Positions 10,901 through 21,554 of a DNA stretch of 64,000 nucleotides are shown here, one piece after another. This DNA comes from Hybos culiciformis. Its lineage: Eukaryota; Arthropoda; Insecta; Diptera; Hybotidae. The first letter of the stretch is position 1, and each line of letters starts with the position of its first letter. Made by a program: the position numbers and the translations under genes. Under the pieces are notes generated by a model. That model did no database searches. It worked only from the letters and a program-made list of their open reading frames with translations, and was not told the origin of the DNA. The stretch spans positions 1-64,000 of the forward strand of contig CAXFZM010000364.1 in NCBI GenBank assembly GCA_964007475.1. Reading direction: 5' to 3'.

Positions 10901-12022
10901 GTTGAATAAACACTGGTGATCAACTGATTGATGTGATTTGCATAAATTACAGAAAATTTCTTTACAAATGTGATCTCTTTTAGAACTAAAACATTTCAAA
11001 CAATGAGGACACATTTTTAATAAATCACATTAACTCTTGTTTTCTTCAGATCCAATTTTATGATTATTGAAACAGTCTTCGTTTTTAAATTTGCGGTTGC
11101 ATTTATCACATTTTATTTCTTTTTTACCCTTTTTTCATGTCGAGGATTTTTGACAACATGAGCACTTTTCAGTACAATAATTTTGATATTTTTTATTGTA
11201 AGGAATATGAGATTTCACACAAAAGTAGTTGCACGCAAAAGCTGCGGTCAATGCCGTTTTAACATTATAATGACCTTGATGATAAAGTAAATTTAAATTT
11301 TTTCCATCTTTTTTTCCATTAAAAAATAATTATTTTCCTTTTGATCCGTATGTGTACACCACTATATTGTAACCATTTAAATAATTTTGCAGGCCCTTTA
11401 TTTCATTTTGACCAGCTCCTTCTTCACGAATGGTTACCTTAGAGTATTTTAGTAATTGTAATGTTTTTCTCGTTTGGATATTTTTGACATTTTTCCTTAT
11501 TTTTTTATAATCAATATCTTGGTCCACAAGCGCCTTAGAAACAATTAACGCTCTCGGTAAACACAAGTTGTCATCATTATTAATAGAAACAATTCCCCGT
11601 CTTTTTAAACATTCTTCGATGAATGTGTTGTATTTTAATAATCTTGTGTTTCATTGGCCCACAGGTAATTTTACAGAAGTCACTGACAAGCAAAACGTAT
11701 CGGTACTCATACCTTCAGCATTGCTTTGAAATATTTTGCTTAATATTCCCCATACATCGTTAAATTTCAGTTCTTCTGCTTTTCTGAAAGTTAACCATCC
11801 AGAACCTCTATCTGCGAATGATTCTGCGCAAAATGTCATTCCTATCATGTCATCATGATACAATATGAACTACTATGTCATGAATTCCATTTTTGAACCA
11901 ATTCAAAGCATCTTCATTGTTTTGTCTTTTATTTTGAAGTTTATTTTTCGGCCACTTAAGTTAAATTTTTTAACATGAGTTCGCATTTCACTTAAAATTT
12001 CAAAGTTCTTTTCACTCATCAT
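7966..12022 (-). pseudogene. Protein-primed family B DNA polymerase (Polinton/Maverick-like), broken and interrupted
   Basis: Fragments on one strand follow the order of a DNA_pol_B_2 enzyme. N-terminal pieces are at 12022-11651 and 11566-11330. A cysteine-rich segment lies near 11150-10900. The exonuclease motif FVFYDLET is at 10150-9839, motif A YIDVCSLYPYI at 9508-8807, and motif C YYDTDSVIY at 8774-8283. The C-terminal tail with SVPYGFKRQR ends at 7966. Frame changes and stops break it throughout, and a repeat is inserted at about 10146-10876. Without the insert about 1,100 codons remain, a normal length for Polinton polymerases. The intact enzyme copies the element from a protein primer. 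An endogenised virus of the same lineage is an alternative origin. Confidence 0.8.
10146..10876 (+). mobile_element. Hairpin-ended repeat inserted in polymerase (Helentron/Helitron-like, tentative)
   Basis: This block separates the cysteine-rich and exonuclease parts of the polymerase. It begins with short GTAAATTGTATTTAC palindromes and contains four copies of a ~62-bp tandem unit (about 10380-10625; core TTTTATCTGTAAAAGAAAG). It ends with a long hairpin (arms ACAAACACATAGACACGAG and complement, 10758-10825) followed by ATTGTAATCTACTATTA. The same architecture recurs at 31735-36310. Internal minisatellite plus terminal hairpin without long TIRs fits nonautonomous Helentrons (HINE/DINE-like), but the 5' end and insertion dinucleotide are not proven. 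Confidence 0.55.
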
Positions 12023-12841
12023 TTTAATTGTTTATATTTTTATCACAATAATTAAAATTTTAATATTTATTAAGAAATTTTTTTCGAATATTTTTAAAAG
12101 TTTATATTTTCACTTATAGTTTTTAGAGTTTTTTTATAACAACACACTTTTCACAACTTTAAATAAACATTTTAGTTAAAAAAAACCTTAATTTTATGTT
12201 TCTATGTTTGAATTAAAAACACAACTATTTAAAATAACTAGCAAAGTTACTATTTATTAAAAAGGTGATGTAAATTGTAAAATAGTTTTAAGAAAAAATA
12301 ACTTGTATGCCCAAAAGAAAAGAACAGAAAGGAAAAAAATTCTTAGCACAACTATCATCTTTAATATTTTTTTGTTGTACAGAAAAAAGCAATGCAACTT
12401 GCATAATAGATAGTTATTTTCTTGTTCTGTTTCATTTAAAAAAAACAAGTTACCTAACAAGAATAATAATAATAATATATACACGATCATCTTTTGCACA
12501 TAAGGAAAAAGATCAATACAAATTGCATATTATTTTTATTCCTACAATTTCATTTTCTCTTAGGTGATGATCCTCAATAGAAAATATCATAATACATGTA
12601 TACATGTTCGAATCTTACAATCACAAAAACAAAATAAACTTTATAAGTCAAAACCTGACCTACTAACCCACTTTCAAAAGTACAGTTAGTGACATAATTA
12701 TTTTTCGACGAAAAGTCCTTGACCTAATTGTCTGTGACCTAGTTTTAGTATGTCTGGCCCAACTATCATATTTACTACTAATATTATCTGAAAAAAAAAT
12801 TAGAAAATAAAATTTAATTAAGATTTAAATAGAAATTATTC
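12023..12841. other. AT-rich intergenic stretch
   Basis: No convincing gene. Two short overlapping ORFs (12257-12499 minus, 12307-12567 plus) are low-complexity and unsupported. This is probably more of the decayed Polinton or its flank. Confidence 0.4.
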
Positions 12842-13166
12842 CTGTACCGAGATTTCTTTATGAAAATTACTAGGTGAGTGAGATGATATGACTCACTTTA
12901 CACAAAAAACGATTTCGTTATATTTTTTACTGATGAGATGATTCGATTTATTTGTTACTCACATAAAAATATTAATGTGAGATGGGATATTTAAATTCAA
13001 ATTCACTTTAATTTTATTTCATTGAATTATTTATATGATAATAATATAAAAAAAATGGTAAGTAAAAAACTTTTTTTTATTATTATTTAATAAAATTATA
13101 ATTTGAAATATTTCATAAAAATTTAACGGTTTTTATTTAATTACTGTGTACCTAATAGACGAAAAT

Positions 13167-13179
13167 TTCAACCCACCAA
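13167..13179 (+). repeat. Target-site duplication (left) of Jockey
   Basis: TTCAACCCACCAA, repeated exactly at 18483-18495. The uninterrupted site is present in copy B (complement at 26603-26615), which proves the insertion point. Confidence 0.9.
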
Positions 13180-13520
13180 TTTTTTTTTTTTTTTTTATTA
13201 ATTTTTATTTTTATTACGAATTCAATATTTTTTACAATTTAGTAGAAATAAAATTAAAAGAAAAAAAAAACTAACAAAATATCTTATATATAAAAACTAA
13301 ATGGCTACATTTGTGCGCTCTTAGTTTGTTTAAATAATTTGAATATATACTAATTTTATTATAATCTTATTTATCATTTTTTTAACATAATTATGAATTA
13401 ATTTTTGGAAAAACATTTTTTAAAACAAAAAACCAAAATTAGCGATTTTATTTTTTTGTGTAAAATAAAACTTATTCCTAATTGCTTAACCTATCCTTAA
13501 CCTAATAAACTATAACTTAT

Positions 13521-16500
13521 CTAGTTCGAAATAAACTGTGACTCAACTCGTTCTTGGTTCATAGAATTTAACCACCAGAATTGGTTTAGATTAATTTTTT
13601 TGTCCCGTGTGGGAATATATGTATTGTAAACTAGTTGACTCCAATTTATGTTAAGTAAATTGTTTAAGTTGACACTTTTATCTGAGATTCTTCTCTTATA
13701 ATGGTAAAGTATTGGTACTTTGTCTATATTTTGAATACATCCTAAACTATCTAGGAACACGAAGAATTCAGGGTGCACGAAACCTAGTTCTAAACTGGTT
13801 TTGATGTATTCAAAATTGAAATAAAAGTATTGGCATATATAAGGATTTGAGACTATTGAGGAACTTCTTAGGTAATGATTTCTAATTATGTTTATAATAA
13901 AGTTATCTATACGAATTATTTTCGCTTCCTCGTACAGTAACTTATTGGAATAAAATTTTTTATAGTTTGACTCAGGCGTTTTATTTAAGTTAGTACATGA
14001 TCTTAAACATTTTCTTTCAAAAATACGGATTTTTTCCATTGTTTTTGCTGGGATATTGAACCATATGGGACAGGCGTATGTTATAACGGGGCGAACAAGG
14101 GATTGGTAGCATATGATTTTAACTCTAGATTTAAGAATTTTAGAATAAAACAAGTTTTTCATAGACATAAATGCCTTGGTGGCTTTTTCTAACTGTTTTT
14201 GAACGTGGTCATTGTAGTTAAGAAACTGATTCAGCTGAACTCCTAGATATTTTACCGTATTTTTTTTTATTATTAGGTTGCCGTCTGGATCCAAGACCGA
14301 AAACTTTCTCCAGTTTTTTTTAATGTTGTAATTTGTTTTGTCGGTTGTGTTACGAAAAAATATAGATTCACATTTATTGTAGTTGATTTTTAATTTCCAT
14401 TTTAGACAATAATCTGCAATAATAAAGAATTGGGTTTGTAACATTTGGCTTACTTGTGAAACTTTTTCGCTAGCTGAATATATGGTCAAATCATCTGCAT
14501 ACGCTATACTAAAATTGAGGCCTAATACATTATTTAGACAATTTAGTAATTCGCTGGAGTAAATGTTGAATAAAAGTGGTGAATTAACTGTTCCTTGTTG
14601 CAGTCCGTTTTCAATTTCGAAAACGTCTGAGGTTGAGTTATTAAAATTAGTGACTTTAAATTTTTTACCTTTGACCATATTAGAAATCAGAATTACAACA
14701 TGTATCGGAAAATTGTATTTTATGATTTTATATATAAGACCATCAAGCCAGACCGTATCAAACGCTTTTTCTAAGTCTACAAAGCATGCACCTACTCCTC
14801 TTTTTGCATTTATTTGCCAACAAACATCGGATACTAATTTATTTATAGCATGTATAGTGCTGTGTTGATATTTAAAACCGAATTGGTTAATGGGTACTAT
14901 ACGATCAGATTCGACTAATTTGTTAATACAATTATTAATAACACATTCAAAAACTTTACTTATGTTCGGCATTAAACTTATAGGCCTGTAGTTATCTGGG
15001 TTGGATGAGTCCTTTCTAGGTTTTTTGATCGGTATCACTTTTGCGATCTTCCATCTTGTGGGAAAATAACTCCAGTTAAGGCAATTATTGAAAATTATGC
15101 AATACTTTTTTATTAAAATGGGAGGGGAATGTTTCAATACTATATTAGGAATATTATCGATTCCACATGAAGTTTTTGTATTCAAGGATTGAAATATATT
15201 TTCTAGTAAATCGCAAGTTACTAGGTAGTTATTAAAAGTTTGAGCTTTGGAAAGTTTGTTTGCAAGATTTAAATTGTTGAAATTAGTTATTGTCTGTTTT
15301 AAATTTAATCTATTAGCCATTATTTCTTCAAGTTTACATATTTCATTTTTAACATCGTTATCTAGTATGGAATTTGGTCTATTTTGTGTTTGTTTGTGCA
15401 CTTGTTCCAGATGTGCTCCGAAGGTATTCAAAATATCTATTTCATTCTCAATTATATAATTGTTATTTTCAGTATTTAGTGAACTAGTGTCAGCGATTGA
15501 CTTATTAAGAATATTTGTTGCGTTTATCGGTATTTTAAGTTTTTTACATTGAATTGCGCTTTTACTACGGAAAATTTTGTTTATTTCTGGAAACATGTTT
15601 TGAGAATTTTTATTATCTATTTTTTTTATGCGATTTTCCCAGTAATTATTAATTGTGAGCCTTATATTTTGATTTATAAGTGTTTTGATATTACTTATTA
15701 ATGATTTAATCGTGGAAATTCGTTGGTCATTTCGGCCTGTTCTGTACAGGCGGAATAAAATGGATAAGAGCTTACTTTTATGTTTTTTGAGTTTCCTAAT
15801 TTTATTTGTAACAAATTTGTCAGAAGTATTTTTGCTGGCAAATTTCGGAATTGTTTCATCAATAGCATAACTAATAATTTTTTCTAATTGTAAAATATAG
15901 TCGTCTATTTCAGTTATTGTGAGATTGCGGTTATTTGGTATGTAAGCTAATTGTTCGCTACAGTTTAGAAGTTGCAAAACTTTGTTTTCGTAACTTTTCC
16001 AGTTTGCGTTTTTGAAATTGTAAATTTTTTTGTTCCTATCTTTGGCAAGAGTAAGGCTCTCTTCTTGGTCAATGAAAAAAGATGTTAATGCAGCTAAATG
16101 ATCGCTGTCAAAGGGCATGGTTTTTATCTGTCTGTTCGCGGTTAAATCGAATTCAATTCTAGTATCGGCTATTATTAAATCAAGATAAGAGCCACCTCTA
16201 GGAAAACTGGGAAAGTCAGTGCTATACAAGGACATCTTGTAATTCACAGAATTTATATCTAAAAATTTTTTCAATGTTGCTCCTCTGTTGTTATTGTTGA
16301 CATTGTTCCATGATGAGTGTTTAGCGTTCAAGTCACCACCTATGATATAAAAGTTATTTGGCTGATCTAGCTTTAAAATATCGAAAAGTTTTTTGAATTC
16401 ATTTAAAAACAAACTATCTGGACCTTGTGGGGCGTAGATTGAGATAACAAATAAGTGGTTTGAATTTTTGGTCTTTAGTTTGACACAGCAAATTTCTAGT

Positions 16501-16796
16501 GATCTAAAATTTTTTATTTCTCGTGAATTAATTTCAACAAAACTTAAATTTTTGTCAATTAGTATTGCAGTTCCCCCGCCTCTTATGCTATCCGGCCTAT
16601 CACGTCTAATTATATTATAATTTTTGAATTCTAATTTTTGTTTTTGCAGTTTTGTTTCGCTAAGACAAACTATGTCTGGTTTATTGTGATTTAAAAACTG
16701 AACTAATGAAATTTGTTTACTTATTGAGATTATTGAATTTATATTTAAAACACATAATTTGAGATTTTTCACGTCTATATTATTGTGAGCATCCAT
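13521..16796 (-). CDS. Jockey ORF2: APE endonuclease and reverse transcriptase
   Basis: 1091 aa, no interruption. The N-terminal third is an APE-type endonuclease that nicks the target DNA. Visible residues are SETKLQ, GGDLNAKHSSW (about residue 155), YLDLIIAD and SDHLAAL (about 230). The RT domain follows with NYRPISLMPN, QFGFKYQHST, ACFVDLEKAFDTVW (motif A), LQQGTVNSPLLFN and the catalytic IAYADDLTIY (about residue 765). It primes cDNA synthesis from element RNA at the nick. The ATG at 16796 lies within the last codons of ORF1 in a shifted frame, suggesting reinitiation or coupled translation. All key catalytic boxes are present. Confidence 0.93.
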   Translation of the reverse strand: MDAHNNIDVKNLKLCVLNINSIISISKQISLVQFLNHNKPDIVCLSETKLQKQKLEFKNYNIIRRDRPDSIRGGGTAILIDKNLSFVEINSREIKNFRSLEICCVKLKTKNSNHLFVISIYAPQGPDSLFLNEFKKLFDILKLDQPNNFYIIGGDLNAKHSSWNNVNNNNRGATLKKFLDINSVNYKMSLYSTDFPSFPRGGSYLDLIIADTRIEFDLTANRQIKTMPFDSDHLAALTSFFIDQEESLTLAKDRNKKIYNFKNANWKSYENKVLQLLNCSEQLAYIPNNRNLTITEIDDYILQLEKIISYAIDETIPKFASKNTSDKFVTNKIRKLKKHKSKLLSILFRLYRTGRNDQRISTIKSLISNIKTLINQNIRLTINNYWENRIKKIDNKNSQNMFPEINKIFRSKSAIQCKKLKIPINATNILNKSIADTSSLNTENNNYIIENEIDILNTFGAHLEQVHKQTQNRPNSILDNDVKNEICKLEEIMANRLNLKQTITNFNNLNLANKLSKAQTFNNYLVTCDLLENIFQSLNTKTSCGIDNIPNIVLKHSPPILIKKYCIIFNNCLNWSYFPTRWKIAKVIPIKKPRKDSSNPDNYRPISLMPNISKVFECVINNCINKLVESDRIVPINQFGFKYQHSTIHAINKLVSDVCWQINAKRGVGACFVDLEKAFDTVWLDGLIYKIIKYNFPIHVVILISNMVKGKKFKVTNFNNSTSDVFEIENGLQQGTVNSPLLFNIYSSELLNCLNNVLGLNFSIAYADDLTIYSASEKVSQVSQMLQTQFFIIADYCLKWKLKINYNKCESIFFRNTTDKTNYNIKKNWRKFSVLDPDGNLIIKKNTVKYLGVQLNQFLNYNDHVQKQLEKATKAFMSMKNLFYSKILKSRVKIICYQSLVRPVITYACPIWFNIPAKTMEKIRIFERKCLRSCTNLNKTPESNYKKFYSNKLLYEEAKIIRIDNFIINIIRNHYLRSSSIVSNPYICQYFYFNFEYIKTSLELGFVHPEFFVFLDSLGCIQNIDKVPILYHYKRRISDKSVNLNNLLNINWSQLVYNTYIPTRDKKINLNQFWWLNSMNQERVESQFISN

Positions 16797-18258
16797 AGTT
16801 AAGTCCCAGTTTATTGAATACGAAATTTAATTTTGTTTCCTGTAAAGATATTGAACTTTTTATTTCCCTAACTTGATTGACAAATATATCTATAGTGTTT
16901 TTTAATTCTAATAATATTAAAGAATTATTTGTGTCATTAATATTATTATTTATGTTTTGGTTTTTAAAGTGGCTAGCATAACTTATTTTTTTATTAATGT
17001 AATTATTATACTTATCAATTTTTATATCTATTTTTTGGTTTCGATTATCTTTTGTTGCATTATGTAGTTTAATTTTTTCTTGGTATTTAGGACATCTCCG
17101 ATATGATGCTGGGTGCCCATTAGTGTTGCACAATAAGCAAAACAGGTTTTCAGGCGGGCTATTTTTTGGAATATTGCATTCGCTGGCTTCGTGACTTTCT
17201 CCGCATTTAACACATCTTGGTGTCATCTTGCAATTAGCAGCCGAGTGCATAAACCTTTGGCATCTCGTGCATTGTACGATATTATTTTTTCTTAATTTTT
17301 CCCATTTAATAATTTGATGATCGAGATGTTTGATGTTTAGAAGGTTATTTATGTCGCTGTCTTTGGTTAAATTAATTATGTAGATTGGTAGTACTTTATT
17401 ATTTTGAATTGATTTTTTAGTTGTAAGTCGTGTTACCTTATCTATACATACACTGTCAAGGTTAAGTTTTTCTAATAATATTTTAATTTCGTCAGGATTT
17501 TGTGAACCTATTAATCCTTTAAGGATGATATTTATTTTTTTTTCCTCTTTTGGAGTGAAAGTATAGAATTCTGTTTCAGTTTCTTGCAGAGAATTAATGA
17601 TTTTTTTGTAGTCTGTTAAATGTTGAGTGTAAATGGTGTGTTTATTGTTCGAAACGCTTTTTATGAAAAAAGAATCAATCTGTAAATCGGTTTTTATTGC
17701 ATTTTTAATTAAATTTATATCGTCGCATTGAATGTTAATTGGTGGTAATTTTTTAGATTTAGTATTAGCATTAGAATAGTTATGGTTATTGTTATTGTTA
17801 CTATCAGTTTCCATATCATCATCGTTGGTTTCTGGTATGTCTTTTGTTTTATTATTTGACATTAGTTGTAACATGCGTTTCTTTTTTTTATTTTTTTTTG
17901 ACAAAATTTCAATGAAACCATCACTAGGTTCGTTTGAGTTAGTGTCTGTTTCCTCATAGGGTGTGGATTCTTCTTCGATTCTTGTTTCATAAATTGGTTC
18001 ACTTTGCGGCAATTCATGATTTGATATATCCAGATTTCTTGCTTTTTGGCTTATCAATGTAGCCAATTGTTTTTTGAGTAGTATTATCTCACTCTTTAGG
18101 TCCTCATTGCACTTTTTGAGGTTTTTGAGTTCATTTTTTTCCGATAATACGGATTTCTTATATGACTTTTGTTTGCTATTATTAGTCATTTTGGTTTTAA
18201 ACGCCTCTAAAGCTGATTCATACAGATCATTATTTACTGGCTTATTCGTGCTTGCCAT
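16780..18258 (-). CDS. Jockey ORF1: Gag-like protein with three CCHC knuckles
   Basis: 492 aa. The first ~75 residues are charged with a leucine-rich, probably coiled-coil stretch. A low-complexity Asn/Asp/Lys segment follows, then a central domain. Three zinc knuckles sit at about residues 328-391: CTRCQRFMHSAANC, CVKCGESHEASEC and CLLCNTNGHPASYRRC. The spacing CX2CX4HX4C, CX2CX3HX4C, CX2CX4HX6C is typical of Jockey-group Gag proteins. It packages element RNA into a ribonucleoprotein with ORF2. The stop overlaps the ORF2 start by 17 nt. The start is the first ATG of the frame after a leader without other long ORFs. Confidence 0.9.
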   Translation of the reverse strand: MASTNKPVNNDLYESALEAFKTKMTNNSKQKSYKKSVLSEKNELKNLKKCNEDLKSEIILLKKQLATLISQKARNLDISNHELPQSEPIYETRIEEESTPYEETDTNSNEPSDGFIEILSKKNKKKKRMLQLMSNNKTKDIPETNDDDMETDSNNNNNHNYSNANTKSKKLPPINIQCDDINLIKNAIKTDLQIDSFFIKSVSNNKHTIYTQHLTDYKKIINSLQETETEFYTFTPKEEKKINIILKGLIGSQNPDEIKILLEKLNLDSVCIDKVTRLTTKKSIQNNKVLPIYIINLTKDSDINNLLNIKHLDHQIIKWEKLRKNNIVQCTRCQRFMHSAANCKMTPRCVKCGESHEASECNIPKNSPPENLFCLLCNTNGHPASYRRCPKYQEKIKLHNATKDNRNQKIDIKIDKYNNYINKKISYASHFKNQNINNNINDTNNSLILLELKNTIDIFVNQVREIKSSISLQETKLNFVFNKLGLNYGCSQ

Positions 18259-18482
18259 GAGGCCTGCACATGGTTACTTTAAATCAGTTTAATAAATTTA
18301 CAATACTGCGGCTTAATTATTAAGACAATACCTTATTAAATGATTTTTTTTTGTTTTATATTTATATTTGATTTGATTGTTTTTTTTTTTTTTTTGCTAT
18401 TATGAAAAAAAAAGAGCAAAATTTTGCAAAAATTAAATTTCCGTAATTGATCTGTACTGTTTGACTTATCAAGAGAAACTCC

Positions 18483-18495
18483 TTCAACCCACCAA
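18483..18495 (+). repeat. Target-site duplication (right) of Jockey
   Basis: Exact second copy of TTCAACCCACCAA, directly abutting the 5' end of the Jockey element. Confidence 0.9.
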
Positions 18496-19251
18496 AAGGG
18501 TGTTTTATTGGAGCTCATGAAACAATACTATCAACTTTTGGTAGAACGATTTGAAAGTGGGCAAGGATATGTTAAAAAAGAAGAAATTTGGGAATCGATC
18601 ACAGAAAATTTAAATTCTTGTGGAGTCGCCAAATCAATTTCGCAGTGGAAGGAGGTAACTAAATTCAATTAATTGGTCCAATATTTTTTTTTAGTGAAAT
18701 GTAACATTTTAGAGCTGGAATGACATGAAATTAGCCACCAGGCAAAATATAAGAATTCTAACTACCGAGCAGCAAAAAACTGGAGGGGGTAGTAGATCCA
18801 AAATTCATTTTAACAAATGATGAAAACACAATAATAGAAATATGCGGCGTTCACTATTTCGCAGGAGACAATAAAACAAATTAGGTTGGATTCTCCAAAA
18901 TTGTAAGTCATTCTCATACATTATTTAAAACAAATTGTCTGAACATATATTTTTTATGTTTTAGAGAGTGTGACAATGTCATCATCAACAAAAGAAGGCT
19001 CAAAATCAGTTACAAACGAGAAAGAAAAATCATCGTCACCAGAAAAATCACCATCATCAGAAAAAGAAAATATTAATGATGAACTCGAAGAAGACGAATT
19101 TATTCCACCTAAAAAAAAGAAGAAAAATTTTAAACCATCTCAACAAAGGAATTATGTGTTTTTGGCTTTGGGAGAAAGCCGAAGAACAAATAAATTATTA
19201 AAAGAATTATTGGAAGAACAAAAAAAAACTAATATATACTTAAAATCATAA
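18483..19251 (+). pseudogene. Harbinger Myb/SANT-like accessory gene, copy A, disrupted
   Basis: This corresponds to the copy B gene at 25805-26727. The start codon exon is at about 13057 (ATG followed by GTAAGTAAA), and exon 2 was split from its upstream sequence by the Jockey insertion. Exon 2 (18500-18652) keeps the Myb/SANT-like helices, and exon 3 starts near 18714. Relative to B, exon 3 is altered after the GGGG run (about 18785) and has an in-frame stop where B reads NTNE (about 18880). The last exon (18965-19251) keeps the acidic and lysine-rich tail. Such proteins normally bind the element ends and help import the transposase. Confidence 0.75.
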
Positions 19252-19414
19252 GGTCCCTATTATTTGGAAGAATGAAGCCTTTTTGTTACATGTTTTGTAT
19301 TTTGTTTGTAATGAAACATATTTAATTAATTTTTAATTTTTATTTAATTTTTTTTCGTGATAATGAATTTATAATTATAATAATAAACAATCATTTTTAA
19401 TATTTAATATTGAT

Positions 19415-20700
19415 TTAAAAAACCTTTGTTTTACTTAATTTTGTTGTGAGAATAAATTTCTCAATTTCGTAAATTCTATTGCGCACGGCTTGACCATGTC
19501 TTGTAAAATTATCAAATATTATTGCTTCATCTTCATTTTCTTCAATTTGGCTTAAAAAATCATCATGGCGATTTTGTCTGATTTCATTTTCAATAAGGAT
19601 TTCTTCCTCAGCGGTAATTGGCAAATTTATTTTTAATTAAAATATTGTGCAAAGTTGCGCACGCATTAATGATGTGACCACATTTTTCGGGTGAATATCG
19701 CAGAGGTTTTTCATTGCAACAGCATCTACAATTTAAAAAAATTTTGTGATCAATGTATATTAAACAAAAATATATAGAATATGTACCTCCATCTACCCTT
19801 CAACAAACCAATTGACCGCTCAATCGTATTTCTTATTTTGGCATGACATTTATTAAAAAAAAATTCAAAATCAAAGTAACCATGGCTCTAACGGGTATCC
19901 CGAATCACCTGAAGATATAAAAAATACAAAATTAAGATAATTACCAGAGACCGGAAGTTAATGCAAATACATGTGTTTTTCTGATAACTTTAAACTAAAA
20001 TGAAGTAAATATCTGTGCGAATCAAAAATTTTTAAGAAAAATGGCATCGATTTGTTAGAGCATATATTTGCATATTTTGCCAATAAATGCATATAATTGC
20101 ATATTTGCCTTATAAATGCATGTATTTGCATTTTTTCGACAATTTTCGAAAAAAAAATAAAAAATTGAGGATTTCTTCATGTCCACATTTTTTCAAAAGT
20201 GTGTGGCATCGATTTGTTCGAGCATATATTTACATATTTCTCCAATAAATACATATAATTGCATATTTACCTTATAAATGCATGTATTTGCATTTTTTGT
20301 ACAATTAAAAAAAAAAAAAAAATCTTCATGTTAACATTTTTTTAAAAGAATGTTTACCTACACTCCTTGTTTGGCTAACACCCCATATAAACGAGTCGTG
20401 GGTTGCTCCGGAATATCTTGCAAATATATTTAAAAAATTTAGATCAGCATCACAAATCTACAAAATTAAGAAAACATTATTCATTTTAACTAAATATGAC
20501 ATACATACAAATTGAACATTTTTTTAATGTTGTTGCTTCCTGTTTAAATGAGCCCTTTCAAGTTTTTTGCTCACTGCTACCATAGGCACATGCCCACCAT
20601 CGATGCAACCTATTATTCCTTCATTGGAGCTAACTTTTTATGAATTCATTGGAGCTAACTTTTTATGAAATCTATTAAAAGCAATATTAAAAGCAATTAA
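19415..20700 (-). pseudogene. PIF/Harbinger transposase, copy A, partial
   Basis: Exons aligned to copy B are: the C-terminal exon about 19762-19415, an exon near 19910-19790 (NTVERSIG-like Glu), an exon near 20460-20350 (RYSGATHDSFIWG), and an exon near 20690-20530 carrying GCIDGGHVPM. At about 19690 copy A has a serine codon where copy B has a stop. A short duplication (TTCATTGGAGCTAAC, twice near 20610-20660) and the insertion at 19930-20345 damage the gene. Everything upstream of about 20700 is lost, so it cannot be functional. Confidence 0.75.
19930..20345. repeat. Insertion with ~166-bp tandem duplication in copy A
   Basis: Absent from copy B at the equivalent place. Two diverged copies (about 20042-20207 and 20208-20335) share GGCATCGATTTGTT followed by GCATATATTTGCATATTT-like runs. 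No coding capacity; an unidentified repeat. Confidence 0.6.
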
Positions 20701-21554
20701 TGAATTTTGCAATGAACGCGTTAATTACTTGATACTCGGTTCATTGATTCAATTAATGCCCGTTTATTAATTTTCTTTCTATGAAATTAAAATTAAATTC
20801 TATCTATCCATTGATTTAATAAATATTTTTATTAGTCAATGTAATGTTTATTAACACATCTTTTAGGAAGTAAATGCATAAATATGATAAATATAAACAG
20901 TGTCTTTAATTCAATTAACATGTTTATTGGTTTAATAAAAGAGTTAATAAAGGAACTCGCCTATGAATAACAGCGGCTCGGTAGTTCTTTAATTTTATTA
21001 ACGTATTTATTAATTTAATGAATGCAATTCATTAATTTTTAAAACAATTTCTTTAAATCAATGAATCAAATATTGGTTAATCAACCGTTTTATTAAATCA
21101 ACGAAAAAATTAATTAGTTTATAACTGAAAACATGAATATAATGAAAAAAGTAATTGAATTCATTAATAAGTGTACATTAAATTAAAAAAAAACACACAA
21201 GCAGTGTGTGTGTAATGATTTGTCAATTTAAAAAAAAAAATTGTGGAAGAAGGACAAACACAAAGTTAATATTTTAAATAAATTTAATTAATATAAAAAA
21301 TTAAATAAAAATTTTAAGAAATTATCTATTTAAATAATTTGATTCGTGAAATAATCGAAATAATTCTATGGTAAGTAAAGAATTGTTTTACTTAAATCTT
21401 GAAAAATTAAAAATTTTTAAATGGTGTGGTGTGTCATATAGGTAAGAAATTTAAACTTTATGAAAAAAAAAAAAAATCTTTTTATAAAAAAATATATTTT
21501 TTTTTTGATATTGGTTCAAAACCAGTTTTATTAAAATATTTGATTAAAATCAGT
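20701..21554. other. AT-rich repetitive stretch, no gene
   Basis: Rich in ATTAAT/TTAATTGATTC-like words in both orientations (20700-21200), followed by A/T runs. It appears to be a decayed repeat that replaced the end of Harbinger copy A. No ORF of interest. Confidence 0.5.

Larger units (their letters stand above)
13180..18482 (-). mobile_element. Full-length Jockey-clade non-LTR retrotransposon
   Basis: A 5.3-kb element on the minus strand with a 5' UTR of about 224 bp (18482-18259), ORF1 and ORF2 overlapping by 17 bp, a 3' UTR of about 340 bp and a short poly(A) (T run at 13180-13197). It is bounded by a perfect 13-bp duplication and both ORFs are uninterrupted. That combination marks a recent, probably competent insertion. 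It lies in the second exon of the Myb/SANT-like gene of Harbinger copy A. Confidence 0.9.
12842..20700 (+). mobile_element. PIF/Harbinger copy A, interrupted and 3'-truncated
   Basis: The left terminus CTGTACCGAGATTTC at 12842 matches the end of copy B (complement at 26930-26944). Sequence 12842-13179 and 18483-20700 is closely similar to copy B in reverse orientation. It carries a Myb/SANT-like gene on the plus strand and a transposase gene on the minus strand. A Jockey element is inserted at 13180-18482, and a further ~400 bp lies in the transposase region (about 19930-20345). Similarity to B stops near 20700, so the other terminus and the transposase N-terminus are missing. Confidence 0.8.

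Noticed and set aside
12257..12567. Overlapping short ORFs as small genes
   Set aside because: Low-complexity AT-rich sequence, no motif, both strands open by chance.
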